Shown piece after piece: positions 35,726 through 44,069 of a DNA stretch of 64,000 bases. The notes under the pieces are model-generated. The model was given only the letters and a program-made list of their open reading frames with translations, had not been told where the DNA came from and searched no databases. How positions within the stretch are numbered: the first letter of the stretch is position 1; the number at the start of each line of letters is the position of its first letter. The stretch covers positions 100,354 through 164,353 of the forward strand of contig NZ_JBILJW010000005.1 of NCBI RefSeq assembly GCF_044377035.1, given 5' to 3'. The position numbers were made by a program, and so were the translations under genes. This DNA comes from Silanimonas sp044377035. GTDB taxonomy: Bacteria > Pseudomonadota > Gammaproteobacteria > Xanthomonadales > Xanthomonadaceae.

Positions 35726-35844
35726 GGACGGCTCCTGCGTGAAACTGGGTAAGATGGTGCACGAAAGACCGCGGAGTATTGGGGAAAAGCCTTGGTGCGT
35801 CAAGAAGTAAGCGGCTTTCCGGCCCTGGTGTTCAGGAAATCGGC

Positions 35845-37404
35845 GTGAAGAAGCCCGCTTTGCTGCGGTCCACCGCCGTTTTCAGCGCCATGACCCTGTT
35901 GTCCCGGCTCGCCGGATTCGCGCGCGACGTGCTGCAGGCCAGCCTGTTCGGCGCCTCGGCGGCCATGGACGCCTTCGTCATCGCCTACCGGATCCCGAAC
36001 TACCTGCGGCGCATCTTCGCCGAGGGCTCGTTCTCGTCGGCCTTCGTGCCCGCCTACTCGGCCCTGAAGGAGCAGGGTGACCGCGAGGCCGTCCGGGACT
36101 TCCTTGACCATGTGGCCGCCGCGCTATGCGCCGTCGTGATCGTCGTGGCCGGGCTCGGCATGCTCGCTGCGCCTTGGATCGCAGCGGTCTTCGCCCCCGG
36201 GGCCCTCGACCAGCCGGGCCAGATCGACGCCATCGCGTCGATGCTGAGGATCACCTTCCCCTACCTCGTCTTCATCTCGCTGACGGCGCTCGCCGGCGCG
36301 GTGCTGAACAGCCATGGCCGCTTCGGCCTGGCGGCGGTCACCCCGGTGCTGCACAACGTCGCGATGATCGCGGCGATGCTGGCGCTGGCGCCCCTGTTCG
36401 AGGTGCCGCCGATGGCCTTGGCCTGGGGCGTGCTGCTGGCAGGCGTGCTGCAGTTCGCCCTGCTGTGGCCGGCGTTGGGTCGGATCGGGGCAAGGCCGCG
36501 TTTCCGCCTCGATTTCCGCCATCCGGCGGTGCGCAAGGTCGGGGCCCTGATGCTGCCGACGCTGTTCTCTTCCTCCGTCGCGCAGCTGAACCTGATCGTC
36601 GGCACCATCTTCGCCTCGCTGCTCGTCACCGGCAGCCAGACCTGGCTGTACAACGCCGATCGGCTCAGCGAGTTCCCGCTTGGCCTGTTCGGGGTGGCGA
36701 TCGGCACGGTGATCCTTCCGCACCTCAGCTCCCGCCACGCCGCCGGCGATACCGAGGGCTACGCCAAGGCGATCGACTGGGGGCTGCGGATGGTGCTGCT
36801 GGCCGGCGTCCCAGCCGGCGTCGGCCTGCTGATGCTCGCCGAACCCCTGGCCTCGGCGATGTTCCAGCGCGGCGCGTTTTCGGCCGACGACGCGAAGATG
36901 ACCGGCCTCGCGCTGTCGGCGACGGCGCTCGCCGTGCCGGCCTTCATGCTGACGAAGGTGCTGCTTCCCGCGTTTTTCTCGCGCTCGGACACGAAGACGC
37001 CGATGCGCGCGGCCGTCGCCACGGTGTTCATCAACATCGGGCTGACCGCGGCGATCACCACGCCGCTCTGGCAGTACGGTGTCCACGGCGCACACGCGGG
37101 CATCGCTCTGGCCACCGCGCTGGCCGGCATCGCGAACGCGGCGCTGCTCTGGGCCTGGTTGCATCGCGATGGCCTCTACCGGACCCAGCCGGGCTGGGGG
37201 CGTTACCTGTTGCAGGTGCTGGTGGCCGCCGGACTGATGGCCGCCGCCTTGGGCGCCCTGCGCAGCTGGCTGGGTGATTTCACCGCCATGCCCGAGTGGC
37301 CGCGGATCGCCGCCGTGCTGGGCTGCGTGGCCGCCGGTGCCGGTGTGTACGCCCTGTCGCTGCTGGCGCTTGGCGTCCGTCCACGGCAGGTCTGGGCGCA
37401 CTGA
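35845..37404 (+). CDS. murJ: Lipid II flippase MurJ (MviN)
   Basis: 519 residues from GTG 35845, preceded by AGGAAA; the upstream in-frame ATG (35779) adds unconserved residues. An inner-membrane MOP-superfamily flippase that moves lipid II outward for peptidoglycan synthesis. About 14 membrane helices are visible. Family motifs: 'LLSRLAGFARDVLQASLFGAS', 'AMDAFVIAYRIPNYLRRIFAEGSFSSAFVP' (35960-36050), 'NADRLSEFPLGLFGVAIGTVILPHLS' and 'LLPAFFSRSDTKTPMRAA'. Positively charged Arg in the first and later helices, needed for lipid II, are present. It stands next to rpsT, as in E. coli and relatives. Confidence 0.97.
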   Translation: MKKPALLRSTAVFSAMTLLSRLAGFARDVLQASLFGASAAMDAFVIAYRIPNYLRRIFAEGSFSSAFVPAYSALKEQGDREAVRDFLDHVAAALCAVVIVVAGLGMLAAPWIAAVFAPGALDQPGQIDAIASMLRITFPYLVFISLTALAGAVLNSHGRFGLAAVTPVLHNVAMIAAMLALAPLFEVPPMALAWGVLLAGVLQFALLWPALGRIGARPRFRLDFRHPAVRKVGALMLPTLFSSSVAQLNLIVGTIFASLLVTGSQTWLYNADRLSEFPLGLFGVAIGTVILPHLSSRHAAGDTEGYAKAIDWGLRMVLLAGVPAGVGLLMLAEPLASAMFQRGAFSADDAKMTGLALSATALAVPAFMLTKVLLPAFFSRSDTKTPMRAAVATVFINIGLTAAITTPLWQYGVHGAHAGIALATALAGIANAALLWAWLHRDGLYRTQPGWGRYLLQVLVAAGLMAAALGALRSWLGDFTAMPEWPRIAAVLGCVAAGAGVYALSLLALGVRPRQVWAH

Positions 37405-37410
37405 GGCCGC

Positions 37411-37416
37411 TATACT
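37411..37416 (+). promoter_or_regulatory. Putative ribF promoter (-10)
   Basis: TATACT ends nine bases before the ribF ATG, so a transcript from it would have almost no leader. No Shine-Dalgarno is visible and no clear -35 is seen. Confidence 0.5.
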
Positions 37417-37425
37417 CGGCGGCTT

Positions 37426-38400
37426 ATGAGCCTGCTGTTCCGTGACATCGGGGGCGCGTCGCCCACCCCCGCCGGCAGCGTGGTCTGCATCGGTGCGTTC
37501 GACGGCCTGCATCGGGGTCATCAGGCGCTGATCGGCCGCGCCCGCGCCCGTGCGCGCGAGCTCGGCCTGCCGCTCGTGGTGCTGAGCTTCGAGCCGCTGC
37601 CGCGCGAGTTCTTCATGGCCCCGGAGCCGCCGGCGCGCTTGATCCTGCCTGCCGCGAAGATCGCCGGCCTGGAGGCGCTCGAGGTCGATGTCATCGGCCT
37701 GCTGCGCTTCAACCCGGCGATGGTGGCGATGGCCGCCGAGGACTTCGTCCGCGCCGTCCTCGTCGCGAAGCTGCACGCCCGCGAGGTGTGGGTGGGGCCC
37801 GATTTCCGCTTCGGCCACCGTCGCGGCGGCGATGTCGCGCTGCTGCAGCGGATGGGCGCCGAGCTCGGCTTCGCCACCCATGCGTTGCCGCTGGTGGAGG
37901 ACGCCGGAGAGCGCGTCTCCAGCACCGCTGTGCGCGCCGCGCTGGCGAATGCGGAACTCGACCGCGCCGCGGTGTTGCTGGGGCGGCCGTACGCCATCCC
38001 CGGCCGCGTGGTGCGCGGCAAGCAGCTCGGCCGAACGCTGGGCTACCCGACGGCGAACCTGCGTTTCGGCGGCAAGCGCCCGCCGATGCACGGCATCTTC
38101 GCCACTTGGGTGCACGGCGTCGGCGACCAGCCGATGCCGAGCGTCTCCAGCCTCGGCACGCGGCCCACGGTGAATGGCAAGGAGCCGCTGCTTGAAGCGC
38201 ACCTGTTCGACTTCAACGGCGATCTCTACGGCAAGCGCCTGAGCGTCGAGTTCGTGGCCAAGCTGCGCGACGAGCTGAAGTTCGACGGCCTGCCCGCCCT
38301 GATCGAACAGATGGATCGCGATTCGGCGCAAGCGCGCGCGATCCTCGCCGGCCTCCCGAAGGCCGGCCATCCCCATTCCTTGAGCCTGACGACGCCGTGA
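37426..38400 (+). CDS. ribF: Bifunctional riboflavin kinase / FAD synthetase
   Basis: 324 residues. It phosphorylates riboflavin to FMN and adenylates FMN to FAD. The N-terminal adenylyltransferase domain has 'CIGAFDGLHRGHQALI' (nucleotidyltransferase HxGH-like motif) and 'VGPDFRFGHRRGGD'. The C-terminal kinase domain (from about 185) has 'GRVVRGKQLGRTLGYPTANL' and 'EAHLFDFNGDLYGKRLSVEFV'. It starts the ribF-ileS-lspA-ispH operon and overlaps ileS by GTGA. There is no SD before the ATG. Confidence 0.97.
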   Translation: MSLLFRDIGGASPTPAGSVVCIGAFDGLHRGHQALIGRARARARELGLPLVVLSFEPLPREFFMAPEPPARLILPAAKIAGLEALEVDVIGLLRFNPAMVAMAAEDFVRAVLVAKLHAREVWVGPDFRFGHRRGGDVALLQRMGAELGFATHALPLVEDAGERVSSTAVRAALANAELDRAAVLLGRPYAIPGRVVRGKQLGRTLGYPTANLRFGGKRPPMHGIFATWVHGVGDQPMPSVSSLGTRPTVNGKEPLLEAHLFDFNGDLYGKRLSVEFVAKLRDELKFDGLPALIEQMDRDSAQARAILAGLPKAGHPHSLSLTTP

Positions 38401-41267
38401 GCATCGACTACAAGAGCACCATCTCGCTGCCGGACACGGCCTTCCCGATGCGCGGCGACCTGCCGAAGCGCGAGCCCGCCACGCTGCAGCGCTGGCAGGA
38501 TGGCCGCCTGTACGACCAGGTGCGCGCGAATGCCGCCGGCCGCCCGCGCTTCGTGCTGCACGATGGCCCGCCCTACGCCAACGGCAACATCCACATCGGC
38601 CACGCGGTCAACAAGATCCTCAAGGATCTCGTCGTGAAGTCGAAGCTGCTGGCCGGCTTCGACGCGCCCTACGTGCCGGGCTGGGACTGCCACGGCCTGC
38701 CGATCGAACTCGCCGTCGAGAAGAAGTTCGGCAAGGTGGGCGACAAGCTCGACGCCGCCGCGTTCCGGCAGAAGTGCCGCGAGTACGCCGCCGAGCAGAT
38801 CGCCGGCCAGTCGCGCGATTTCCAGCGCCTTGGCGTCCTCGGCGACTGGGACCATCCCTACCGCACGATGGACTTCCGCTTCGAGGCCGACATGGTCCGC
38901 GCCTTGGCGAAGATCGTCGATCGCGGCCACCTCGTGCGCGGCGCGAAGCCCGTGCACTGGTGCTTCGACTGCGGTTCGGCGCTGGCCGAAGCCGAGATCG
39001 AGTACGCCGACAAGACCTCGCCGATGGTCGACGTCGCCTACGACGCGCGCGATCCGAAGGCGCTGGCCGCCAAGTTCGGCGTTGAATCCGGCGACGCCAT
39101 CGTCGCCGTGCCGATCTGGACCACCACGCCCTGGACGCTGCCCGCCTCGCTGGCGGTGACGCTGGGCGCGGAGCTCGGCTACGCGCTGGTCGAAGGCCCG
39201 GCGCGCAACGGCCGCCGCGTGCTGCTCGTTCTGGCTGAAGCGCTGGTCGAGAAGGCGCTGGCCCGCTACGGCGTGGCTGAGGTGACGGTGTTGGGCCGCG
39301 TCGAAGGCCGCGCGCTCGAGGGCCTCGTGCTCGCGCATCCGTTCTACGCGCGCGAGATCCCGCTGATCCTTGGCGACCACGTCACCGCCGACGACGGCAC
39401 CGGTGCGGTGCACACTGCGCCCGGCCACGGCCAGGAAGACTTCGTGGTCGGCAAGCTCTACGGGCTCACCGACCGTTACACCGCCGCGCAGATCAATCCC
39501 GTCGACGGCAAGGGCCTGTACCTGCCGGGCACGCCGCCGATCCCGACGCCGGAAGGCGAGGTCGCGATCGCCGGAACGCATTTGTGGAAGGCGAACGACG
39601 TCATCGTCGCGGCGCTGGGTGCCCGCGGCGTGCTGCTGTCCTCGGGCAAGCTGCACCACAGCTACCCGCACTGCTGGCGCCACAAGACGCCGGTGGCCTT
39701 CCGCGCCACGCCGCAGTGGTTCATCTCGATGACGCAGGCCAACCTGCGCGCCGACGCGCTGGCCGCCATCAAGGGCGTGCAGTGGTTCCCCGACTGGGGC
39801 GAAGCGCGCATCAGCGCCATGGTCGACGGCCGCCCGGACTGGTGCATCTCGCGCCAGCGCACTTGGGGCGTGCCGATCGCGCTGTTCACGCACCGCATCA
39901 CCGGCGAGATCCACCCGCGCACGGCCGAACTGATGGCCGCGGTGGCTGCGAAGATCGAGCAGGGCGGGGTGGACGCGTGGTTCGCGCTCGACGCCGCCGA
40001 ACTGCTCGGCGCCGAGGCCGCCGACTACGAGAAGGTCACCGACATCCTCGACGTCTGGTTCGATTCCGGCGTCACCCACGAGGCCGTCCTCGCCGCGCGC
40101 GCCGACGAGGGCTTGGGCAAGCCGGCCGATCTCTACCTCGAAGGCTCCGACCAACATCGCGGCTGGTTCCAGAGCTCGCTGCTCACCGGCGTGGCGATCG
40201 ACGGGGCGGCGCCTTACCGGCAGGTGCTTACGCACGGCTTCACCGTCGATGCGCAGGGCCGGAAAATGTCGAAGTCGATCGGCAACGTCGTCGAACCGCA
40301 GAAGGTCATCGACCAGATGGGTGCCGACGTGCTGCGCCTGTGGGTGGCCAGTACCGACTACCGCAACGAGATGTCCGTTTCCGACGACATCCTCAAGCGC
40401 ACCGCCGACGCCTACCGCCGCATCCGCAACACCGCGCGCTTCCTGCTCGGCAACCTCTCGGGCTTCGACCCGGCCACGCACCTGCTGCCGAACGGCGAAC
40501 TGCTGTGGCTGGACGCGCAGGCCGTGGCCCGCGCCGGCGAGGTGCAGGCCGAGATCACCGCGGCCTACGCCCGCTACGACTTCGCCGCCGTCGTCGCCGC
40601 GCTGCAGAACTACTGCACCAACGACCTCGGTGCGCTGTACCTCGACGTCACCAAGGACCGCCTGTACACCATGCCGGTGGACAGCCGCGGCCGCCGCTCG
40701 GCGCAGTCGGCGATGTTCCGCATCGCCCATGCGCTCACGCGCTGGATCGCGCCGATCCTGAGCTTCACCGCCGACGAGCTCTGGCAGCACCTGCCGGGTG
40801 CGCGCGAGGCCCACGTGCTGTTCGCCACCTGGCGTACCGACCTCGATGCCCTGCCTGCGGGCGGTGCGCTCTCGAAGGAGACCTTCGCCGCGCTGCTGGC
40901 GCTGCGCGAGGCCGTGGCCAAGGTGCTGGAACCGATGCGTGCCGGTGGCGCGATCGGCGCCTCGCTCGAGGCCGAGGTCGACCTTTACGTCGACGACGCG
41001 ACGCTGGCGCCGGTGGCCGACGAACTCCGCTTCCTGTTCATCACCAGCGAGTTGCGCCTGCACCCGGCGTCCGACAAGCCCACCGACGCGGTGGCGGCCG
41101 ACGGCGTCGCCGGGGCGTTCATCCGGGCGGTGGCCAGCTCGGCCGCGAAATGCGTGCGCTGCTGGCACTACCGCCACGACGTCGGTACGCACGCCGACCA
41201 TCCCGAGCTCTGCGGCCGCTGCGTCGACAACGTCGACGGCGCGGGCGAAGACCGCCGCTTCTTCTGA
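38397..41267 (+). CDS. ileS: Isoleucyl-tRNA synthetase
   Basis: 956 residues from GTG 38397, overlapping the ribF stop. A class I synthetase with HIGH motif in 'GPPYANGNIHIGHAVNKILKDL', CP1 editing domain ('TTPWTLPASLAVTLG', 'GTGAVHTAPGHGQEDF'), KMSKS in 'GRKMSKSIGNVVEPQ' and a C-terminal zinc ribbon 'CVRCWHYRHDVGTHADHPELCGRC'. This is the bacterial type 1 enzyme, which is usually mupirocin-sensitive. The order ribF-ileS-lspA-ispH is the same as in E. coli. Confidence 0.98.
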   Translation: MSIDYKSTISLPDTAFPMRGDLPKREPATLQRWQDGRLYDQVRANAAGRPRFVLHDGPPYANGNIHIGHAVNKILKDLVVKSKLLAGFDAPYVPGWDCHGLPIELAVEKKFGKVGDKLDAAAFRQKCREYAAEQIAGQSRDFQRLGVLGDWDHPYRTMDFRFEADMVRALAKIVDRGHLVRGAKPVHWCFDCGSALAEAEIEYADKTSPMVDVAYDARDPKALAAKFGVESGDAIVAVPIWTTTPWTLPASLAVTLGAELGYALVEGPARNGRRVLLVLAEALVEKALARYGVAEVTVLGRVEGRALEGLVLAHPFYAREIPLILGDHVTADDGTGAVHTAPGHGQEDFVVGKLYGLTDRYTAAQINPVDGKGLYLPGTPPIPTPEGEVAIAGTHLWKANDVIVAALGARGVLLSSGKLHHSYPHCWRHKTPVAFRATPQWFISMTQANLRADALAAIKGVQWFPDWGEARISAMVDGRPDWCISRQRTWGVPIALFTHRITGEIHPRTAELMAAVAAKIEQGGVDAWFALDAAELLGAEAADYEKVTDILDVWFDSGVTHEAVLAARADEGLGKPADLYLEGSDQHRGWFQSSLLTGVAIDGAAPYRQVLTHGFTVDAQGRKMSKSIGNVVEPQKVIDQMGADVLRLWVASTDYRNEMSVSDDILKRTADAYRRIRNTARFLLGNLSGFDPATHLLPNGELLWLDAQAVARAGEVQAEITAAYARYDFAAVVAALQNYCTNDLGALYLDVTKDRLYTMPVDSRGRRSAQSAMFRIAHALTRWIAPILSFTADELWQHLPGAREAHVLFATWRTDLDALPAGGALSKETFAALLALREAVAKVLEPMRAGGAIGASLEAEVDLYVDDATLAPVADELRFLFITSELRLHPASDKPTDAVAADGVAGAFIRAVASSAAKCVRCWHYRHDVGTHADHPELCGRCVDNVDGAGEDRRFF

Positions 41268-41277
41268 TCGCCGCCCT

Positions 41278-41802
41278 GTGACCGATTCCACCTCCAACGC
41301 CCCGATCCGCAACGACGTCGTGACGCCGAACGCCCTCGTTTGGCTCTGGCTTTCCGCCGTGGTCATCGTCCTCGACCAGACCAGCAAGCTCTACTTCCTG
41401 TCGATCCTCGAGTACGGCGGCCCCACGATCCCCGTCATTGATGGCTTCTGGGAATGGCAGTTGGCGAAGAACCATGGCGCGGCCTTCAGCTTCCTCGCCG
41501 GGGCGTCGGGCTGGCAGCGCTGGTTCTTCAGTGCGCTGGCCGTGGGCATCAGCGGCCTGCTGGTGCACTGGCTCCGCAAGCTGCCGCGCGGCCATTGGCC
41601 CGAGGCCCTGCCGTTCGCGCTGATCATCGGCGGTGCACTGGGCAATCTCATCGATCGCGTGCGCTTCGGCTACGTCGTCGACTTCGTCCACTGGTACTGG
41701 CGTGAGCACAGCTGGCCCGTGTTCAACGTGGCCGACTCGGCGATCGTTGCCGGCGCGGTGTTGCTCGTGATCGCCAGTTTCTTCAGCGGGGAAAGGAAAT
41801 GA
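41278..41802 (+). CDS. lspA: Lipoprotein signal peptidase (signal peptidase II)
   Basis: 174 residues from GTG 41278. An inner-membrane aspartyl protease that removes signal peptides from diacylglyceryl-prolipoproteins. Four membrane helices are visible. The two catalytic Asp are in 'GGALGNLIDRVRFGYVVDF' and 'FNVADSAI'. 'LAKNHGAAFSFLAG' is the conserved Asn-containing segment. Substrates in this window probably include the PstS lipoprotein and the SGNH lipoprotein. It overlaps ispH by ATGA. Confidence 0.96.
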   Translation: MTDSTSNAPIRNDVVTPNALVWLWLSAVVIVLDQTSKLYFLSILEYGGPTIPVIDGFWEWQLAKNHGAAFSFLAGASGWQRWFFSALAVGISGLLVHWLRKLPRGHWPEALPFALIIGGALGNLIDRVRFGYVVDFVHWYWREHSWPVFNVADSAIVAGAVLLVIASFFSGERK

Positions 41803-42755
41803 GCTTCGACGTCCTGCTCGCGAATCCTCGCGGTTTCTGCGCCGGCGTCGACCGCGCGATCGAGATCGTGGACAGGGCGCTCCAGCAGCTCGGTGCGCCG
41901 ATCTACGTCCGTCACGAAGTGGTGCACAACAAATTCGTGGTTGAGGACCTGCGGGCCAAAGGTGCGGTGTTCATCGAGGACCTCGCCGACGTGCCGTCCG
42001 GAGCCACCCTGATCTTCAGTGCCCACGGCGTCTCGCAGGCGGTGCGCAACGAGGCCGCCGAGCGCGGCTTCAAGGTGTTCGACGCGACCTGTCCGCTGGT
42101 GACCAAGGTCCACATCGAAGTCACGCGGCATTGCCGCGCGGGTCGCGATGTCGTGCTGATCGGCCATGCCGGCCACGTCGAGGTCGAGGGCACGATGGGG
42201 CAGTGGCGCAAGGAAGCCGGTACGGGCTCGATCTACCTGGTCGAGGACGTCGAGCAGGCGGAGCGCATCGCCATCGCCCAGCCCGACAACGTGGCGTTCA
42301 CCACGCAGACGACGCTGTCGGTCGACGACACCAAGGACATCATCGCCACGCTGCAGCGGCGCTTCCCGGCCATGCAGGGCCCGCGCCACGACGACATTTG
42401 TTACGCCACGCAGAATCGCCAGGACGCCGTCCGCGACCTGGCCGCGCGCTGCGACCTGATCCTCGTGGTCGGCAGCCCGAGCAGCTCGAATTCGAACCGC
42501 TTGCGGGAGCTGGCCGAGAAGAACGGCGTCGAGGCCTACCTCATCGACGGGGCGGAGCATGTCGATCCGCGCTGGGTCGACGGCAAGCGCTGCGTGGGCG
42601 TCACTGCCGGTGCATCCGCACCTGAACTGCTGGTTCAGGGCGTGATCGCGCGACTGGCTGAACTGGGCGGCGGGGCGGCGACGGAGCTTTCCGGCAAGCC
42701 CGAGGACGTGGTCTTCGCCCTGCCCAAGGAACTCCGCATCAGCCTGGTCGATTGA
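41799..42755 (+). CDS. ispH: 4-hydroxy-3-methylbut-2-enyl diphosphate reductase
   Basis: 318 residues. The last enzyme of the MEP isoprenoid pathway, making IPP and DMAPP with a [4Fe-4S] cluster. The cluster Cys are in 'NPRGFCAGVDRAI', 'DATCPLVTKVH' and 'DDICYATQNRQ'. The conserved 'HEVVHNKFVVEDLRAKGAVF' and 'GSPSSSNSNRL' follow. The ATG overlaps the lspA stop, and GGGGAAAGGAA serves as the SD. Its last codons contain the promoter of the following tRNA. Confidence 0.98.
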   Translation: MSFDVLLANPRGFCAGVDRAIEIVDRALQQLGAPIYVRHEVVHNKFVVEDLRAKGAVFIEDLADVPSGATLIFSAHGVSQAVRNEAAERGFKVFDATCPLVTKVHIEVTRHCRAGRDVVLIGHAGHVEVEGTMGQWRKEAGTGSIYLVEDVEQAERIAIAQPDNVAFTTQTTLSVDDTKDIIATLQRRFPAMQGPRHDDICYATQNRQDAVRDLAARCDLILVVGSPSSSNSNRLRELAEKNGVEAYLIDGAEHVDPRWVDGKRCVGVTAGASAPELLVQGVIARLAELGGGAATELSGKPEDVVFALPKELRISLVD

Positions 42756-42780
42756 CCGCGGCCCCACGGCCCCCTAAAAT
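42752..42780 (+). promoter_or_regulatory. Promoter of tRNA-Thr
   Basis: -35 TTGACC (42752-42757), a 17-bp spacer and -10 TAAAAT (42775-42780), 12 bp before the tRNA 5' end. The -35 contains the ispH TGA stop. Confidence 0.8.
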
Positions 42781-42792
42781 CCCGCGTCTGAT

Positions 42793-42868
42793 GCCGGTGT
42801 AGCTCAGTTGGTAGAGCGGCGCATTCGTAATGCGTAGGTCGGGGGTTCGAGTCCCTTCTCCGGCACCA
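42793..42868 (+). tRNA. tRNA-Thr (anticodon CGT)
   Basis: 76 nt, with the D-arm GCTC...GAGC, the anticodon loop TTCGTAA giving anticodon CGT (reads ACG), the T-loop TTCGAGT and an encoded CCA at 42866-42868. The acceptor stem has one T-T mismatch. Confidence 0.95.
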
Positions 42869-42903
42869 TCAGCCCCCCCCTCCAGCGCGTCCAACGGAAC
42901 CCG

Positions 42904-43998
42904 ATGGGCTTCTTCCGTCGCACGGAACACGCGCTTCCCGCCGCTCTCCTGTTGTCCGCATTGCTGGTTGGCTGTGCGGGCCCCTACGGACCGTCGCCGT
43001 CGGCCGATCGCGTGCCGTTCGCGGTGCTGGGCGATTCCGACTCCCACGCTTACCAGGACCGCGTCACGTTCGCCGAGTCGGGTTCCGAGCGTGGCGGCCT
43101 CCAGCGTGCGACGACCCTGCAGTGGACCGAAGTCCTCGTCCGGCTTCGTGGCGACGAAATCGACCCCGGTGGATGGGGCGAATGGGGCCTTCGCGGCCGA
43201 TGGGCCACGCCCCTCGGCTGGCTGGGCATCGAGCGTCGCTCGCCGAAAAAGCAGGACCACGAATTCAACTACGCCTGGTCGGGCGCGCGTTGCGCCGACC
43301 TCGTCGAGGGCCCGGGGCGGCAAGCCCCACGCCTTGCCGCGCGCGTGGCGGTGCAGCCCGAAGCATGGCGCACTGGCGTCGTCGTCGTCCGCATCGGCAT
43401 CAACGACCTCGGTACCGGCGAAGCGCTCGACGCCTTCGCCCGCGATGGTGACAGCGACGCCAATCGTCGCCGCGTCGACGCCTGCCTCGCATCCATCGAT
43501 CTCGCCCTGCGCCAGCTGGCGGACGTGCAGCCGGAGCTGCGCATCCTGCTGGTGGGCGTGCTCGACAACGTCGACTGGCCGCGCCGAAGCGGCGAGTACA
43601 CCGATCCCGTCGAGCGGCAACGCATCGCCGCGATGCTCGATCGTTTCGATGCAGGCCTTCGGACGATCGCCGGTGCTTCGCCGAATCGGGCTTTCTTCGA
43701 TGACCGGGCTTTCTATCGCGGCCTGGTCGGTGCGCGTTCCGACGACGGCCGCCCAGCCTATCGCGGGATCCCCGTGCGCGATGCGGGCGGGACCGTGGCC
43801 TGGTCCGCGGCCTTCGGTGAGGGCGATGGTCTCGCGCATCTCTATCTCGCCGATGGCCACGCCGGCACTGTGCTGAACGCGCACTGGGCGCAGGCCTTCG
43901 CCGTTGCGATCAAGGATGAATTCGGCGCAGCGCTCACGCCGATCTCCGATGCGGAGCGCGATGCCTTCCTGATGGAACTGTCGAAGGCAGTCCCCTAG
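42904..43998 (+). CDS. Exported SGNH/GDSL-type hydrolase lipoprotein
   Basis: 364 residues. The N-terminus is a lipoprotein signal with lipobox 'LLVGC'. Block I is 'AVLGDSDSHAYQD' (catalytic Ser in GDSDS), block III is 'VVRIGINDLGTGEAL' (Gly-x-Asn-Asp) and block V is 'LYLADGHAGTVLNA' (Asp and His). These indicate an SGNH esterase; the substrate is unknown. Length above the usual 200-250 reflects insertions between blocks. The gene begins 36 bp after tRNA-Thr and may be read from its promoter. The following radA is 71 bp downstream. Confidence 0.82.
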   Translation: MGFFRRTEHALPAALLLSALLVGCAGPYGPSPSADRVPFAVLGDSDSHAYQDRVTFAESGSERGGLQRATTLQWTEVLVRLRGDEIDPGGWGEWGLRGRWATPLGWLGIERRSPKKQDHEFNYAWSGARCADLVEGPGRQAPRLAARVAVQPEAWRTGVVVVRIGINDLGTGEALDAFARDGDSDANRRRVDACLASIDLALRQLADVQPELRILLVGVLDNVDWPRRSGEYTDPVERQRIAAMLDRFDAGLRTIAGASPNRAFFDDRAFYRGLVGARSDDGRPAYRGIPVRDAGGTVAWSAAFGEGDGLAHLYLADGHAGTVLNAHWAQAFAVAIKDEFGAALTPISDAERDAFLMELSKAVP

Positions 43999-44069
43999 GC
44001 TTCGCGCGGCGTCTCGTGCCCTGCGACCCGCGCATGGCAAGCTGGCGTTCTGATCCAAGGAGCATCGGC

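Noticed and set aside
38226..41387. Open frame of over 1000 codons opposite ileS.
   Set aside because: It is an antisense shadow of ileS. It has no recognisable domain, and its composition follows the reverse of ileS codons.
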